Positions 32,571 through 40,563 of a stretch of DNA of 50,341 bases are shown here, piece by piece. The stretch is from Candidatus Berkelbacteria bacterium (lineage in GTDB: Bacteria > Patescibacteriota > UBA1384 > DTJR01): NCBI GenBank assembly GCA_026397175.1, contig JAPLVK010000014.1, positions 1 to 50,341 on the forward strand, in the 5' to 3' direction. Below the pieces are notes generated by a model. It was not told where the DNA came from. It did no database searches and worked only from the letters and a program-made list of their open reading frames with translations. The translations under genes were made by a program, and so were the position numbers. Position 1 is the first letter of the stretch, and every line of letters begins with the position of its first letter.

Positions 32571-32582
32571 TCCTTAACATCC

Positions 32583-32629
32583 TTTCAATGATCGCGATCA
32601 TTGAAAAATATCACAACTTAGTGTAAAAT
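32583..32629. promoter_or_regulatory. divergent promoters sharing a 24-bp palindrome
   Basis: TTTCAATGATCGCGATCATTGAAA (two 12-base halves, 32583-32594 and 32595-32606) is a perfect palindrome. Its right end contains the -35 box TTGAAA (32601-32606) of the plus-strand promoter, with TAAAAT at 32624-32629 after 17 bases. On the minus strand TTGAAT, 17 bases and TATTTT precede the palindrome, placing it at the start point of the HAD gene. It could be an operator acting on both genes. Confidence 0.6.
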
Positions 32630-32653
32630 TCAACAGATAAGAATTAAATAAGC

Positions 32654-33397
32654 ATGGAAACAAAAATAAATATAAAAGTAATCTACGAGAGTAAGGGTTA
32701 TCTGGTTATTTCAAAACCGGTCGGTATTGCTGTGCATCCAGGGGCCGATCGCGAATCATTTACCGTAATGGATTGGCTGTGCGAACAATATCCAGAAGTG
32801 TTAAAACAAAAATGGTTATCAAGTGATCGAATTGGAATCGTGCACCGGCTCGACAAAAATACTTCCGGTTTGATGATTCTCGCCAAAACCCCGCAAGCGC
32901 TTGATTTTTTTCAGGATCAATTTAGAAATCGAGAAGTCGAAAAGTACTACCAGACATTGGTTTGCGGTGAACTCAAATCAAAGCACGGATTTGTTGCCGT
33001 TGATATTTTTAGGGATCCCAAGGATCGAAAAAAACAAACTGCCGAGGCAATAAATTTTGGATTAAGCGAGACGGAGCGAAAAAAATCGGCAAGCGAATAT
33101 TGGGTAGAACGAGATTTTAAATATAAAAACCAAATTTTGTCCTTGCTGAAGGTTCGTATTTTTACCGGTCGAAAACATCAAATCAGGGTACACATGAAAT
33201 ACGAAGGTTATCCCGTTGTTGGTGACCCAGCTTACAATACAAAACCATCCAAGCGGTTATCAAAAGAGCTGGGAATTGGCAGACAATTTTTGCACGCGTA
33301 TAAACTAAAAGTTCTTGATTTTGAGACAAAAAAACCAATTGAATTTACAGACGATATCCCGCAGGACTTGCTGGATGTGATCGAAAAAATATCATGA
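32654..33397 (+). CDS. RluA-family RNA pseudouridine synthase
   Basis: Isomerises uridine in rRNA or tRNA. The 247-residue protein has the catalytic motif HRLDKNTSG with Asp67, preceded by LVISKPVGIAVHPG and followed by GRKHQIRVHMKYEGYPVVGDPAYN. The N-terminal S4 RNA-binding domain of RluD and RluC is missing, as in RluA, so the RNA target is uncertain. The stop overlaps the dus start (ATGA). Confidence 0.93.
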   Translation: METKINIKVIYESKGYLVISKPVGIAVHPGADRESFTVMDWLCEQYPEVLKQKWLSSDRIGIVHRLDKNTSGLMILAKTPQALDFFQDQFRNREVEKYYQTLVCGELKSKHGFVAVDIFRDPKDRKKQTAEAINFGLSETERKKSASEYWVERDFKYKNQILSLLKVRIFTGRKHQIRVHMKYEGYPVVGDPAYNTKPSKRLSKELGIGRQFLHAYKLKVLDFETKKPIEFTDDIPQDLLDVIEKIS

Positions 33398-34125
33398 GTT
33401 ATTGGTTTAAAAAAGTACAAAAACCAATCATCGGCCTTGCCCCGATGCATCAGGTTTCAAGAGCCGACTTAAGAAAAAAGTGTATAAAATTTGGAGCCGA
33501 TGTTACTTATAGCGAAATGGTCGCCGCCGAGGCCGTTATTCGCAATGTTCCACAGGCCTTCGAAATGATGAAGTTTTCAAAATTAGAAAGGCCGTTTGTT
33601 ATTCAAATATTCGGATCAAATCCGGACTCAATGGCCAAGGCGGCTGAAATAATCGAAACACAATTTAAACCGGACGGCATTGATATAAATTTTGGCTGCC
33701 CGGTTCAAAAAGCCGAGAAGCAAGGTTTCGGAGCTTGCCAGCTTCAAGACGCAAAAACGGCTGGGAAGATCGTTGCAGCAGTTTCCTCCGTGCTCAAAAA
33801 TACTCCGCTAAGTGCGAAAATTAGAATTCCCTCTAAAGATATTAAACAATCTCTGAATTTCGTCAATGAAATTTATCAAAACGGCATCAAAATGATTGCG
33901 ATTCATGGACGATATCCGGAGCAAAAATATCGAGGTTTGTCCGACTGGACATTTGCATACGAAGTCAAAAAACGGTTCCCGGATTTGATTGTTTTGGGAA
34001 ATGGCGACATCCACTCACTTGATGATTTAAAAAATAAACTGGACAATTTGGACGGCGCGCTCATTGGAAGAGCCGCTAAGGTTAAACCGGAAATTTTTAA
34101 ATCGCTATCTCAAATAAAGAAGTAG
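33394..34125 (+). CDS. dus: tRNA-dihydrouridine synthase
   Basis: FMN enzyme that reduces uridine in tRNA. The 243-residue protein shows the Dus barrel: LAPMHQVSRADLRKKC, TYSEMVAAEAV, FVIQIFGSNP, IDINFGCPVQKAEKQGFGACQL with the conserved Cys, SAKIRI, IAIHGRYPEQKYRG and VLGNGDIHS, then LIGRAAKVKPEIF. It is shorter than E. coli Dus enzymes (about 320 residues), stopping soon after the barrel, so the helical C-terminal tRNA-binding domain is absent or reduced. Coupled to the pseudouridine synthase gene: a tRNA/rRNA modification pair. Confidence 0.94.
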   Translation: MSYWFKKVQKPIIGLAPMHQVSRADLRKKCIKFGADVTYSEMVAAEAVIRNVPQAFEMMKFSKLERPFVIQIFGSNPDSMAKAAEIIETQFKPDGIDINFGCPVQKAEKQGFGACQLQDAKTAGKIVAAVSSVLKNTPLSAKIRIPSKDIKQSLNFVNEIYQNGIKMIAIHGRYPEQKYRGLSDWTFAYEVKKRFPDLIVLGNGDIHSLDDLKNKLDNLDGALIGRAAKVKPEIFKSLSQIKK

Positions 34126-34130
34126 GCCAG

Positions 34131-34144
34131 CCCGCCGCGGCGGG
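34131..34144. repeat. GC palindrome after dus
   Basis: CCCGCCGCGGCGGG is a perfect 14-bp palindrome just after the dus stop; a short dispersed repeat or processing hairpin. Confidence 0.6.
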
Positions 34145-34183
34145 ATGCCCTGTGAGCTTGGTCTCGTCAAATGAGCCGCGCCG

Positions 34184-34561
34184 TTAATCGGCTTTAGCGA
34201 CGACGACAAGGCGAAGACGGACCTGCTGGTTAGCGACTTGGACCGCTAGGTCTGTCGTGCCAATCCCGACTCCCCTCAACCTTAGCGTTAGTTTGCCGGT
34301 GCCGATTATCCGACACTCGGTGGTGACGAGGTCCGGAGTGGTTACCCACCAATCGGCCACTTCACAGGATCCGTCGTCTTGCCACTCATAGACGATATTC
34401 ACCTGTTTGCCAATGTCGAGCGTGTAGATCCAGCCAGTTTTCGCTGGATCGTGCTTCCCCGATTCGTCGATGATCCGGACTGTGAAGAATTCGTCTGCGG
34501 CTTGCACAGAAGTTACCTGTACAAAAGCGATGAAGCATGCGACCGCAATAGCCGACTTCAT
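34184..34561 (-). CDS. small secreted protein, GC-rich unit
   Basis: A 125-residue protein with a signal peptide (MKSAIAVACFIAFVQVTSVQA, cleavage near residue 21) and a compact beta-rich domain (FFTVRIIDES, DIGKQVNIVYEWQDD, LTLRLRGVGIGTTDLAVQV, VRLRLVVV) with two Cys that may pair. I start at ATG 34561, 6 bases after the ribosome binding site GGAGG; ATG 34564 is the alternative. Composition is much more GC-rich than neighbours and it has its own promoter. A resemblance to chagasin-type protease inhibitors (Ig-like fold) was considered but the diagnostic motifs are absent. Confidence 0.75.
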   Translation of the reverse strand: MKSAIAVACFIAFVQVTSVQAADEFFTVRIIDESGKHDPAKTGWIYTLDIGKQVNIVYEWQDDGSCEVADWWVTTPDLVTTECRIIGTGKLTLRLRGVGIGTTDLAVQVANQQVRLRLVVVAKAD

Positions 34562-34608
34562 CATTTGCCTCCGTTGCTGTGGTGTGTGGATCAAGCGATT
34601 AATTGAAA

Positions 34609-34637
34609 AGTTTACTCTAAATTCGAAAAAAAATCAA
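34609..34637 (-). promoter_or_regulatory. promoter of the small secreted protein
   Basis: On the minus strand TTGATT (34637-34632), 17 bases, TAAACT (34614-34609). Confidence 0.55.
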
Positions 34638-34675
34638 GTCCCTATCTTGATATATGGAACAATTATTTTAAAAGT

Positions 34676-34861
34676 TTATTTTTCGAGAGTGATTGCGCCA
34701 ACCGGACATGCCGTGGCCACCTCATCGAGGTCGCACGACTCACATTTGTCTACATTGTCTTTGACGCGACTCTTGCCGTCAATTAGCTCGAAACAATCTC
34801 CGCAAAGATTTACGCAAGTTGAGCAACCAATGCATTTTTCTCGATCAACGGTTATTTTCAT
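34676..34861 (-). CDS. single-cluster 4Fe-4S ferredoxin
   Basis: A 61-residue electron carrier. Cys10, Cys13, Cys16 and Cys52 (CIGCSTC ... ACPVGAI) match the ligands of Thermotoga/Pyrococcus-type single [4Fe-4S] ferredoxins; Cys20 and Cys40/43 lie where these proteins carry a disulfide. It could supply electrons to reductive enzymes such as NrdJ or TrxB, but the partner is unknown. GAGGG precedes the ATG, and an extended -10 box (TGCTATACT, 34898-34890) lies upstream. Confidence 0.93.
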   Translation of the reverse strand: MKITVDREKCIGCSTCVNLCGDCFELIDGKSRVKDNVDKCESCDLDEVATACPVGAITLEK

Positions 34862-34889
34862 ATGCCCTCTCTATTTAATTTATATTTTC

Positions 34890-34898
34890 AGTATAGCA
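34890..34898 (-). promoter_or_regulatory. extended -10 promoter of the ferredoxin gene
   Basis: On the minus strand TGCTATACT (34898-34890), 28 bases before the ATG, the same extended -10 type seen at several plus-strand genes. Confidence 0.55.
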
Positions 34899-34931
34899 AT
34901 AAGACGAAAAAATGTAAGCAACAAATTTAAA

Positions 34932-34959
34932 TTGACACTTCGGCCATAGATGATAATCT
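34932..34959 (+). promoter_or_regulatory. promoter of the small protein/Nudix-kinase unit
   Basis: TTGACA (34932-34937), 16 bases, TAATCT (34954-34959). AAGGA precedes ATG 34975 at normal spacing. Confidence 0.55.
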
Positions 34960-34974
34960 GTAATAAGGAATAAA

Positions 34975-35238
34975 ATGATAAAAATAAAAGTTCACAATAA
35001 GATCTTCGGTAAATATAGTGAAATTGATAAATTTTTTTTAGTACCAAAAAAGATATGGGATGATTTTGAAGTTGGGGAAAAAGAGTTAAAAATTAATAAT
35101 CAAAAAGTGCGAGTAAGGATTTACGATGTCTTGTGCGACTGCAGCTCAAAAATGCATAACCATAGAATTGCTGACTTAAGGTCTGTCTGGGAAAAATTGA
35201 ATCTCGAAGAAGGCAACGAAATTACGGTAGAAAGATGA
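34975..35238 (+). CDS. small protein of unknown function
   Basis: An 87-residue soluble protein. A CDC...MHNH segment (about 54-63) could bind a metal, and the C-terminal LEEGNEITVER resembles the end of a small beta-barrel domain. Ribosome binding site AAGGA and an ATGA overlap with the next gene support it. The family is not recognised. Confidence 0.8.
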   Translation: MIKIKVHNKIFGKYSEIDKFFLVPKKIWDDFEVGEKELKINNQKVRVRIYDVLCDCSSKMHNHRIADLRSVWEKLNLEEGNEITVER

Positions 35239-36203
35239 TAAAAAAAATTGCGGTAATTGTTTATTTTGTAAAAAAGGGAATCCCTTATTTTTTTGTTGGC
35301 AAAAGACCAAACGGGGTCTATCAATATGTTACCGGCCATGTTGAACAAGGAGAAACGGAACCCGAAGCGGCAAGGCGGGAATTGGTCGAAGAACTGGGTG
35401 CAAAGGAGTTGCGAAATTTTTTAAATTTAAAAACGAGTTTTAATTTTAAAGCAAAATACGACAAACAAGAAAAGGACTATGAAGAAGAAATTTTTGCCGC
35501 TGAAATTACTGACGGAAAAGTACAACTTGAAGCAAAAGAATTCAAGAGTTGTAAATTTCACAAATTTGATGAAGCTAAGGAATCATTATATTTTGACTCC
35601 CATAAAAGATATTTAACAATTGTAAATCAAAAAATCTTAAATCGTAATTACCCAAAAATTTTTATTATAGTTGGGCCGGCCGGAGCTGGAAAAGGGTCGA
35701 TCTTGCAAAAAATTACCAGTCCTGAATTTTATTGGCCAAGTACTGTTACGACAAGAGAAAGAAGGCCTGGGGAAAAAGAAGCGCATCGGTTTTTTGTTAA
35801 AGAAGCGGAGTTTCTAAAAATGAAAAATTCGGGAGAATTAATTGAAAGTTGCAAGGTTCACCGCAGGGACTGGTATGGAAGTTTATATAGTGAGATTAAT
35901 GATGCGGCGAATAAGGCACAAAATGTTTTAATCGAACTTGACATTAACGGTGCCAAATTTTATAAAAAGAGATTTTCAAATGCAATTACAATTTTTATAA
36001 AAATTCCCAACGACGAAATTAAAACGAGAATGATAAAAAGAAATCCACGAGAATCACTTGATGAAATCGAAAGGCGAATTCAAACGGCAAAACAAGAACA
36101 GCTTTATGCTAAAGAAGCTGATTGCGTAATAGAAAACAAATGGGATCATCTTCAGGATGCTGTAGAAGAGCTTAGAAAAATTATTTTAAAAGAGAACTGT
36201 TGA
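35235..36203 (+). CDS. Nudix hydrolase fused to guanylate kinase-like domain
   Basis: A 322-residue fusion. Residues 1-135 are a Nudix hydrolase with an intact box GHVEQGETEPEAARRELVEELGA (34-56). Residues about 142-322 are a guanylate kinase-like domain: P-loop GPAGAGKGS (147-155), TTRERRPGEKEAHRFFV, and IELDINGAKFYKKRF. Guanylate kinase makes GDP from GMP; Nudix enzymes often clean oxidised nucleotides, so a combined GTP-pool maintenance role is plausible. The GMP-binding motif YFFVS of Gmk is RFFVK here. It may be the only guanylate kinase of the cell, which the window cannot show. Confidence 0.92.
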   Translation: MIKKIAVIVYFVKKGIPYFFVGKRPNGVYQYVTGHVEQGETEPEAARRELVEELGAKELRNFLNLKTSFNFKAKYDKQEKDYEEEIFAAEITDGKVQLEAKEFKSCKFHKFDEAKESLYFDSHKRYLTIVNQKILNRNYPKIFIIVGPAGAGKGSILQKITSPEFYWPSTVTTRERRPGEKEAHRFFVKEAEFLKMKNSGELIESCKVHRRDWYGSLYSEINDAANKAQNVLIELDINGAKFYKKRFSNAITIFIKIPNDEIKTRMIKRNPRESLDEIERRIQTAKQEQLYAKEADCVIENKWDHLQDAVEELRKIILKENC

Positions 36204-36276
36204 CAAATAATTAAAAATCACTAGATTGATAATAACTTAATTAGTTGAAAAGCTTCAAACATATAGAAAGGAATAA

Positions 36277-36906
36277 ATGAAAAAAGGAAACGGGATTTTA
36301 ATAGTTATCGCGATCATAGGTCTTATCTTTGGTTGGTTAATTGTATCTTCGCCTCAACCAAATGCGTCAACCGAACAACCAAAAACAACATCGGGCGAAA
36401 TTAAGCCGGAATGGTTATACAATGATTCGGCACCGTTTGTAGGAAGTAACGACGCGCAACTCAAGATAGTTGTTTTTTCCGATTATCAATGCCCATACTG
36501 CAAGGTTTTTCACGATAATATGAAGTCGGTTATTAGCGAGAATCAGGGAAATATCAAATTAATCCATAGAAATCTTATTGTTCACCCTACCGCTACGCTT
36601 TTAGCGCAGGCGGTTGAAGCGGCAAATTTGCAAGGTAAGTTTGAGCAAATGGACAATGCAATCTTTGACAAAAATCCGGACCCAACCGAGGACTCGCTGG
36701 TTAATCTTGCAAAAGAAATTGGTTTAGATGAGACGAAATTCAAAAATGATTTAAATTCCGATCAAGTCAAGAAGCGAATAGATCAAGATAGCCAGGACGC
36801 GTCGTCTCTTGGCCTACAAGGGACGCCAAGTGTTTTCTTAAACGGCAGCACGGTTGACGACCCAAGTCAAATTAGCACCCTCGTAAAAAGTGCTTTAAAC
36901 AAATGA
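36277..36906 (+). CDS. membrane-anchored DsbA-like thiol oxidoreductase
   Basis: A 209-residue protein with an N-terminal membrane anchor (ILIVIAIIGLIFGWLIV, about 7-23), a flexible linker and a DsbA-type thioredoxin domain with the active site CPYC in FSDYQCPYCKVFHDN, and the cis-Pro region GTPSVFLNG. It should form or isomerise disulfides of secreted proteins on the outer face. The ribosome binding site GAAAGGA precedes ATG 36277. ATGA overlap with the phosphoesterase gene. Confidence 0.93.
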   Translation: MKKGNGILIVIAIIGLIFGWLIVSSPQPNASTEQPKTTSGEIKPEWLYNDSAPFVGSNDAQLKIVVFSDYQCPYCKVFHDNMKSVISENQGNIKLIHRNLIVHPTATLLAQAVEAANLQGKFEQMDNAIFDKNPDPTEDSLVNLAKEIGLDETKFKNDLNSDQVKKRIDQDSQDASSLGLQGTPSVFLNGSTVDDPSQISTLVKSALNK

Positions 36907-37481
36907 AAATTGCTTTAATTAGCGACTTACACTCCCAACCCAAAACACTTCTTTATCTGCAGCAAATAATAGATCTCGAAAAGCCAAACGCGATAATTTG
37001 CGCGGGCGATATCACTCAAGGTGATAATTTGGATTTTCTCGATAATTTATTCGAGGTCTTTAAAAAATCAAAAATAGAGGCATTTTTAGTTTGGGGGAAC
37101 GCGGAAGGGGTCCTGTCTCAAAGAAAAATTCTCGAGTCGTCTTATAACAGTCATCTTTGTTTGAGAAGTTCTCGGGGAGAGAAAATTTTTGGAATTGCCG
37201 ATGTTAGTGATTACCCAATTTTTGACACAAGTTTATTAAAAGACGCGATATTGATTACACATCGCCCGCCTTTGGTTTCGTCTCTAAATAAAAAAATGGC
37301 GAATTCTCCAAAATTTCATATCAGTGGTCATCTACACAAACCGGGGTTTGTTAAAAAATATAAAGCAACTACACATATACAGGTCCCAACGCTTCAAGAT
37401 AAGAGATATGCAATTCTTGATTCGGCTAACAGTTCCGTATTATTTTGCAAAGTACCCATGCTTGTCGCTAATCGTTTCTAG
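36903..37481 (+). CDS. calcineurin-like metallophosphoesterase
   Basis: A 192-residue cytosolic protein with the family motifs ISDLHS (Asp8, His10), CAGDIT, WGNAEG (standard GNHD/E, so the His is replaced by Ala), THRPP and SGHLHKPG. The metal site looks complete except for the catalytic His of the GNH motif, which may alter or lower activity. Coupled to the DsbA-like gene by ATGA. Confidence 0.88.
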   Translation: MKIALISDLHSQPKTLLYLQQIIDLEKPNAIICAGDITQGDNLDFLDNLFEVFKKSKIEAFLVWGNAEGVLSQRKILESSYNSHLCLRSSRGEKIFGIADVSDYPIFDTSLLKDAILITHRPPLVSSLNKKMANSPKFHISGHLHKPGFVKKYKATTHIQVPTLQDKRYAILDSANSSVLFCKVPMLVANRF

Positions 37482-37496
37482 GAGTAAAATATAAGA

Positions 37497-38462
37497 GTGG
37501 AAGATAAGTCAATTTTGGTTATTGGCGATGTGGCCAAGGATACGGTACTCGAATTAAGTGAACAGGAGGCGTGTCTTACAAAAAATCTTAGATCTAAAGA
37601 TCGTGAGATTTGTTTTGAATATGGAGAAAAGATTCCTGTTGAAACCATTAGAAATTACTTTGGAGGCGGAGCATTAAATGTTTCCGTAGGTCTAGCAAAA
37701 TTGGGTTTACCGGTTAAAATCGCAACATTTATAAGCGACGGCTCAAGTTCAGATGAAATTATTGATTTTTTAAAAATAAACAAAATAGATACGAAATCAA
37801 TTGTCAAAAATGGCTTCACCAATCAATCTACAATATTGGTTTGGGAGAAGGAAAGAACTATTTTTTCATACCACGAGCCGAGGGACTATTCTAAAATGAA
37901 GTTAGAAAAAACCCAGTGGATATATCTTGCTTCAGCGGCCAAGGGTAGCGAATCGTTAAAAAATGAATTGATATCATTTGTTCGGTCAGGATCAAGATTG
38001 GTTTTTAACCCGGGATCATGGGAGCTTCAAAATTTTGATATTTTCTCGTCATTAATTAAACATTGCTCGATTTTTATTTTAAATAAAGATGAAGCAGACG
38101 AAATAATATCAGATAAGGAAGACATTAAAAAACAGCTACAAAAAATGCTAATCCTTGGAACAAAAATTGCTATCATTACCGACGGGGCAAATGGGGCCTA
38201 TTTTGCAGCCCAAGATCAATATTCCCATATGAATTCTTTTGCAGGGAAAGTCGTTGATCCAACCGGGGCGGGAGATAGTTTCGCTTGTGCTGTTTTAGGG
38301 TCAATTATTTTAGGTAAATCACTTGAAGAATCGGTGAAATGGGGTATGGTAAATTCAGCAAGTGTTGTGGGTTCATACGGTGCAAATGCGGGATTATTGA
38401 AGCAAAATGAAATTGAGAATTATTTAAAGGACGCAAAATCACTAAAATTGTCGAAAATTTAG
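37497..38462 (+). CDS. PfkB-family sugar kinase
   Basis: A 321-residue ribokinase-fold enzyme with the substrate glycines YFGGGALNVSVGLAKLGLPV (about 53-72) and the catalytic motif DPTGAGDSFACAV with the base Asp near 260. Substrate is not determined; fructose phosphate, ribose or adenosine are all possible. The start is GTG 37497, with AGGAG 12 bases upstream. The next gene begins 7 bases after its stop. Confidence 0.9.
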   Translation: MEDKSILVIGDVAKDTVLELSEQEACLTKNLRSKDREICFEYGEKIPVETIRNYFGGGALNVSVGLAKLGLPVKIATFISDGSSSDEIIDFLKINKIDTKSIVKNGFTNQSTILVWEKERTIFSYHEPRDYSKMKLEKTQWIYLASAAKGSESLKNELISFVRSGSRLVFNPGSWELQNFDIFSSLIKHCSIFILNKDEADEIISDKEDIKKQLQKMLILGTKIAIITDGANGAYFAAQDQYSHMNSFAGKVVDPTGAGDSFACAVLGSIILGKSLEESVKWGMVNSASVVGSYGANAGLLKQNEIENYLKDAKSLKLSKI

Positions 38463-38469
38463 GAGGAAA

Positions 38470-39441
38470 ATGAAAAAAAAGATCTTTATTACCAGAAAGA
38501 TTTTTTCAAATGGTATCGATTTATTAAAAAAACAAGATGATTTTGAAGTTGAAATAAATCAAAATGATACGGTTTTGAGTCGTGAGGAACTTATTCGAAA
38601 AGCAAAAGGAAGTGAAGCAATTATTTGTTTGTTAACCGATAAAATCGATGCTCAAATGATGGATGAAATCGGCTCAAACTTAAAAATTGTTGCAAATTAC
38701 GCTGTGGGGTTTGACAATCTTGATGTTGAAGCGGCGAATAAAAGAAGCATTATTGTTACGAATACTCCCGAAGTTATGACGCAAGCCGTCGCCGAACATG
38801 CAATCGCATTAATTTTGGCTTGTGCGAGAAGAATTGTCGAGGGTGACAAATTTGTCAGAGATAAAAAATACAAACAGTGGGAACCGGAACTACTTTTGGG
38901 GCCGGAGATCGCGGGAAAGACCCTGGGAATTGTCGGCATCGGACGAATCGGAATGGCGCTTGCCGAAATCGCCTATCACGGATTTGGGTTGAAGGTCTTG
39001 TATAGTGATCTTAATCGAAACGAGGAAGCGGAAAGAACGCTACAGGCCGAGCTCGTAGGGCTGAATCACTTACTCGAAGAAAGCGACTTTGTATCCTTGC
39101 ATGTTCCATTGTGCGAGCAGACGCATCATCTTATTTCAACTAAAGAGTTTGATCAAATGAAAGATACGGCAATAATTGTCAATACAGCAAGGGGAGCGAT
39201 TATTGATGAAAAGGCCTTAGTTAATGCCTTAAAAAGCAAACAAATCTTTGCCGCCGGAATTGATGTATTTGAAGATGAGCCAAAGTTAGCAGAGGGACTA
39301 ATTGATCTTGATAATATTGTGCTAACTCCGCATATTGCAAGTGCGACATACGAAGCGAGAAGATCAATGTCGAATTGTGTTGCGCAAAATGTTATAGAGG
39401 TTTTGAGCGGACGCGAGGCAAAAACACCGGTAAAAATTTAA
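38470..39441 (+). CDS. D-2-hydroxyacid dehydrogenase (glyoxylate reductase-like)
   Basis: A 323-residue NAD-dependent enzyme of the D-isomer-specific family: GIVGIGRIGMALAEIA Rossmann motif (about 156-171), catalytic Arg in NTARGAIID, Glu in FEDEP and His in LTPHIASAT. The segment order and SATYEAR suggest glyoxylate/hydroxypyruvate reductase rather than SerA, and the ACT domain of SerA is missing. Ribosome binding site AGGAGG precedes ATG 38470. Confidence 0.92.
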   Translation: MKKKIFITRKIFSNGIDLLKKQDDFEVEINQNDTVLSREELIRKAKGSEAIICLLTDKIDAQMMDEIGSNLKIVANYAVGFDNLDVEAANKRSIIVTNTPEVMTQAVAEHAIALILACARRIVEGDKFVRDKKYKQWEPELLLGPEIAGKTLGIVGIGRIGMALAEIAYHGFGLKVLYSDLNRNEEAERTLQAELVGLNHLLEESDFVSLHVPLCEQTHHLISTKEFDQMKDTAIIVNTARGAIIDEKALVNALKSKQIFAAGIDVFEDEPKLAEGLIDLDNIVLTPHIASATYEARRSMSNCVAQNVIEVLSGREAKTPVKI

Positions 39442-39468
39442 ATTGAAATTTTCATATTGGAGGGGATT

Positions 39469-40563
39469 ATGTCAGAAGATAATGAAGTGAAGAAGAGCAA
39501 AGCTACAAGAGTAGCAATTAACGGATTTGGTCGCATCGGGAGACAAGCATTTCGGGCAATGCTTGAAAAATTGGACTTAAACGAATTAGATCACTCGCAA
39601 ATTGAATTGGTTTGCGTCAACGATCTAACCGATTCAAAAACACTTGCGCATCTTCTGAAATACGATTCGGTCTATGGAATTTTACAAAAAGATGTTGATT
39701 ATTCCGACAAGCCATCAAATAGAATTTTTGCCGGAGAAATTTATGTTGATGATTTAACGGTTGGGGTAACTTCAGAGCCCGATCCAACAAAGCTGCCGTG
39801 GAAAAAATTGGACATTGATGTGGTAATTGAGTCAACCGGTAGATTTACCGATAAAGAAACAGCGGGTTCTCACATCAAAGCAGGCGCAAAAAAAGTTATC
39901 ATTACTGCACCGGCTAAAGGGGGAAGTGTTGGAACTTATGTCATCGGTGTCAATATGGATGAAATTAGCAAAAAGGAAAACATTATTTCGAATGCCTCTT
40001 GCACAACAAACTGCATTGCGCCGGTTATTGCAATAATGCAAAAAAACTTTAAAATCAAAAAATCATTAATGACAACGGTTCATGCATATACTGCCGATCA
40101 ATCACTTGTTGACGGTCCACATAAAGATCTACGAAGAGCTCGCTCGGCGGCGATCAACACAATCCCTACAACAACGGGCGCAGCTATCGCTGCGACAGAG
40201 GCATTACCGGAATTAAAGAGTAAATTCGACGGCTTATCGATAAGGGTCCCTGTGCCTGTGGGATCAATTTCCGATATCACGATGCTTGTGTCGCGAGAGG
40301 TGACGGTTGAAGAAGTCAATGATGCAATAAAAAGAGAATGCCAAGATCCAAAATGGCGGGGAATTATGACTTATACAGAGGAGCCACTTGTTTCGAGCGA
40401 CATAATAGGTAACCCCCACTCGGCGATTGTTGACTTGGCTTTAACGCAAGTTGTTGATAAAGACCTTGTGAAGGTCGTGGCTTGGTATGACAACGAATGG
40501 GGATATTCGAACCGTCTCGTAGAGCAGGCCATCATTTTAGGAAAAATACTAGAGGCAAAATGA
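39469..40563 (+). CDS. gap: glyceraldehyde-3-phosphate dehydrogenase
   Basis: Glycolytic enzyme oxidising glyceraldehyde-3-phosphate. The 364-residue protein has the Rossmann motif INGFGRIGRQ, VNDLTD (typical of NAD-binding forms), the catalytic Cys in SNASCTTNC, the active His in TTVHAYTADQ, and YDNEWGYSNR near the C-terminus. ATG 39469 follows GGAGGGG; the in-frame TTG 39457 lies within that site. It carries an N-terminal extension of about 13 charged residues. The stop overlaps trxB (ATGA). Confidence 0.97.
   Translation: MSEDNEVKKSKATRVAINGFGRIGRQAFRAMLEKLDLNELDHSQIELVCVNDLTDSKTLAHLLKYDSVYGILQKDVDYSDKPSNRIFAGEIYVDDLTVGVTSEPDPTKLPWKKLDIDVVIESTGRFTDKETAGSHIKAGAKKVIITAPAKGGSVGTYVIGVNMDEISKKENIISNASCTTNCIAPVIAIMQKNFKIKKSLMTTVHAYTADQSLVDGPHKDLRRARSAAINTIPTTTGAAIAATEALPELKSKFDGLSIRVPVPVGSISDITMLVSREVTVEEVNDAIKRECQDPKWRGIMTYTEEPLVSSDIIGNPHSAIVDLALTQVVDKDLVKVVAWYDNEWGYSNRLVEQAIILGKILEAK

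Noticed and set aside
34184-34561. Chagasin-type cysteine protease inhibitor
   Set aside because: The beta-rich outline is similar, but the NPTTGY-like and RPWE-like motifs are missing.
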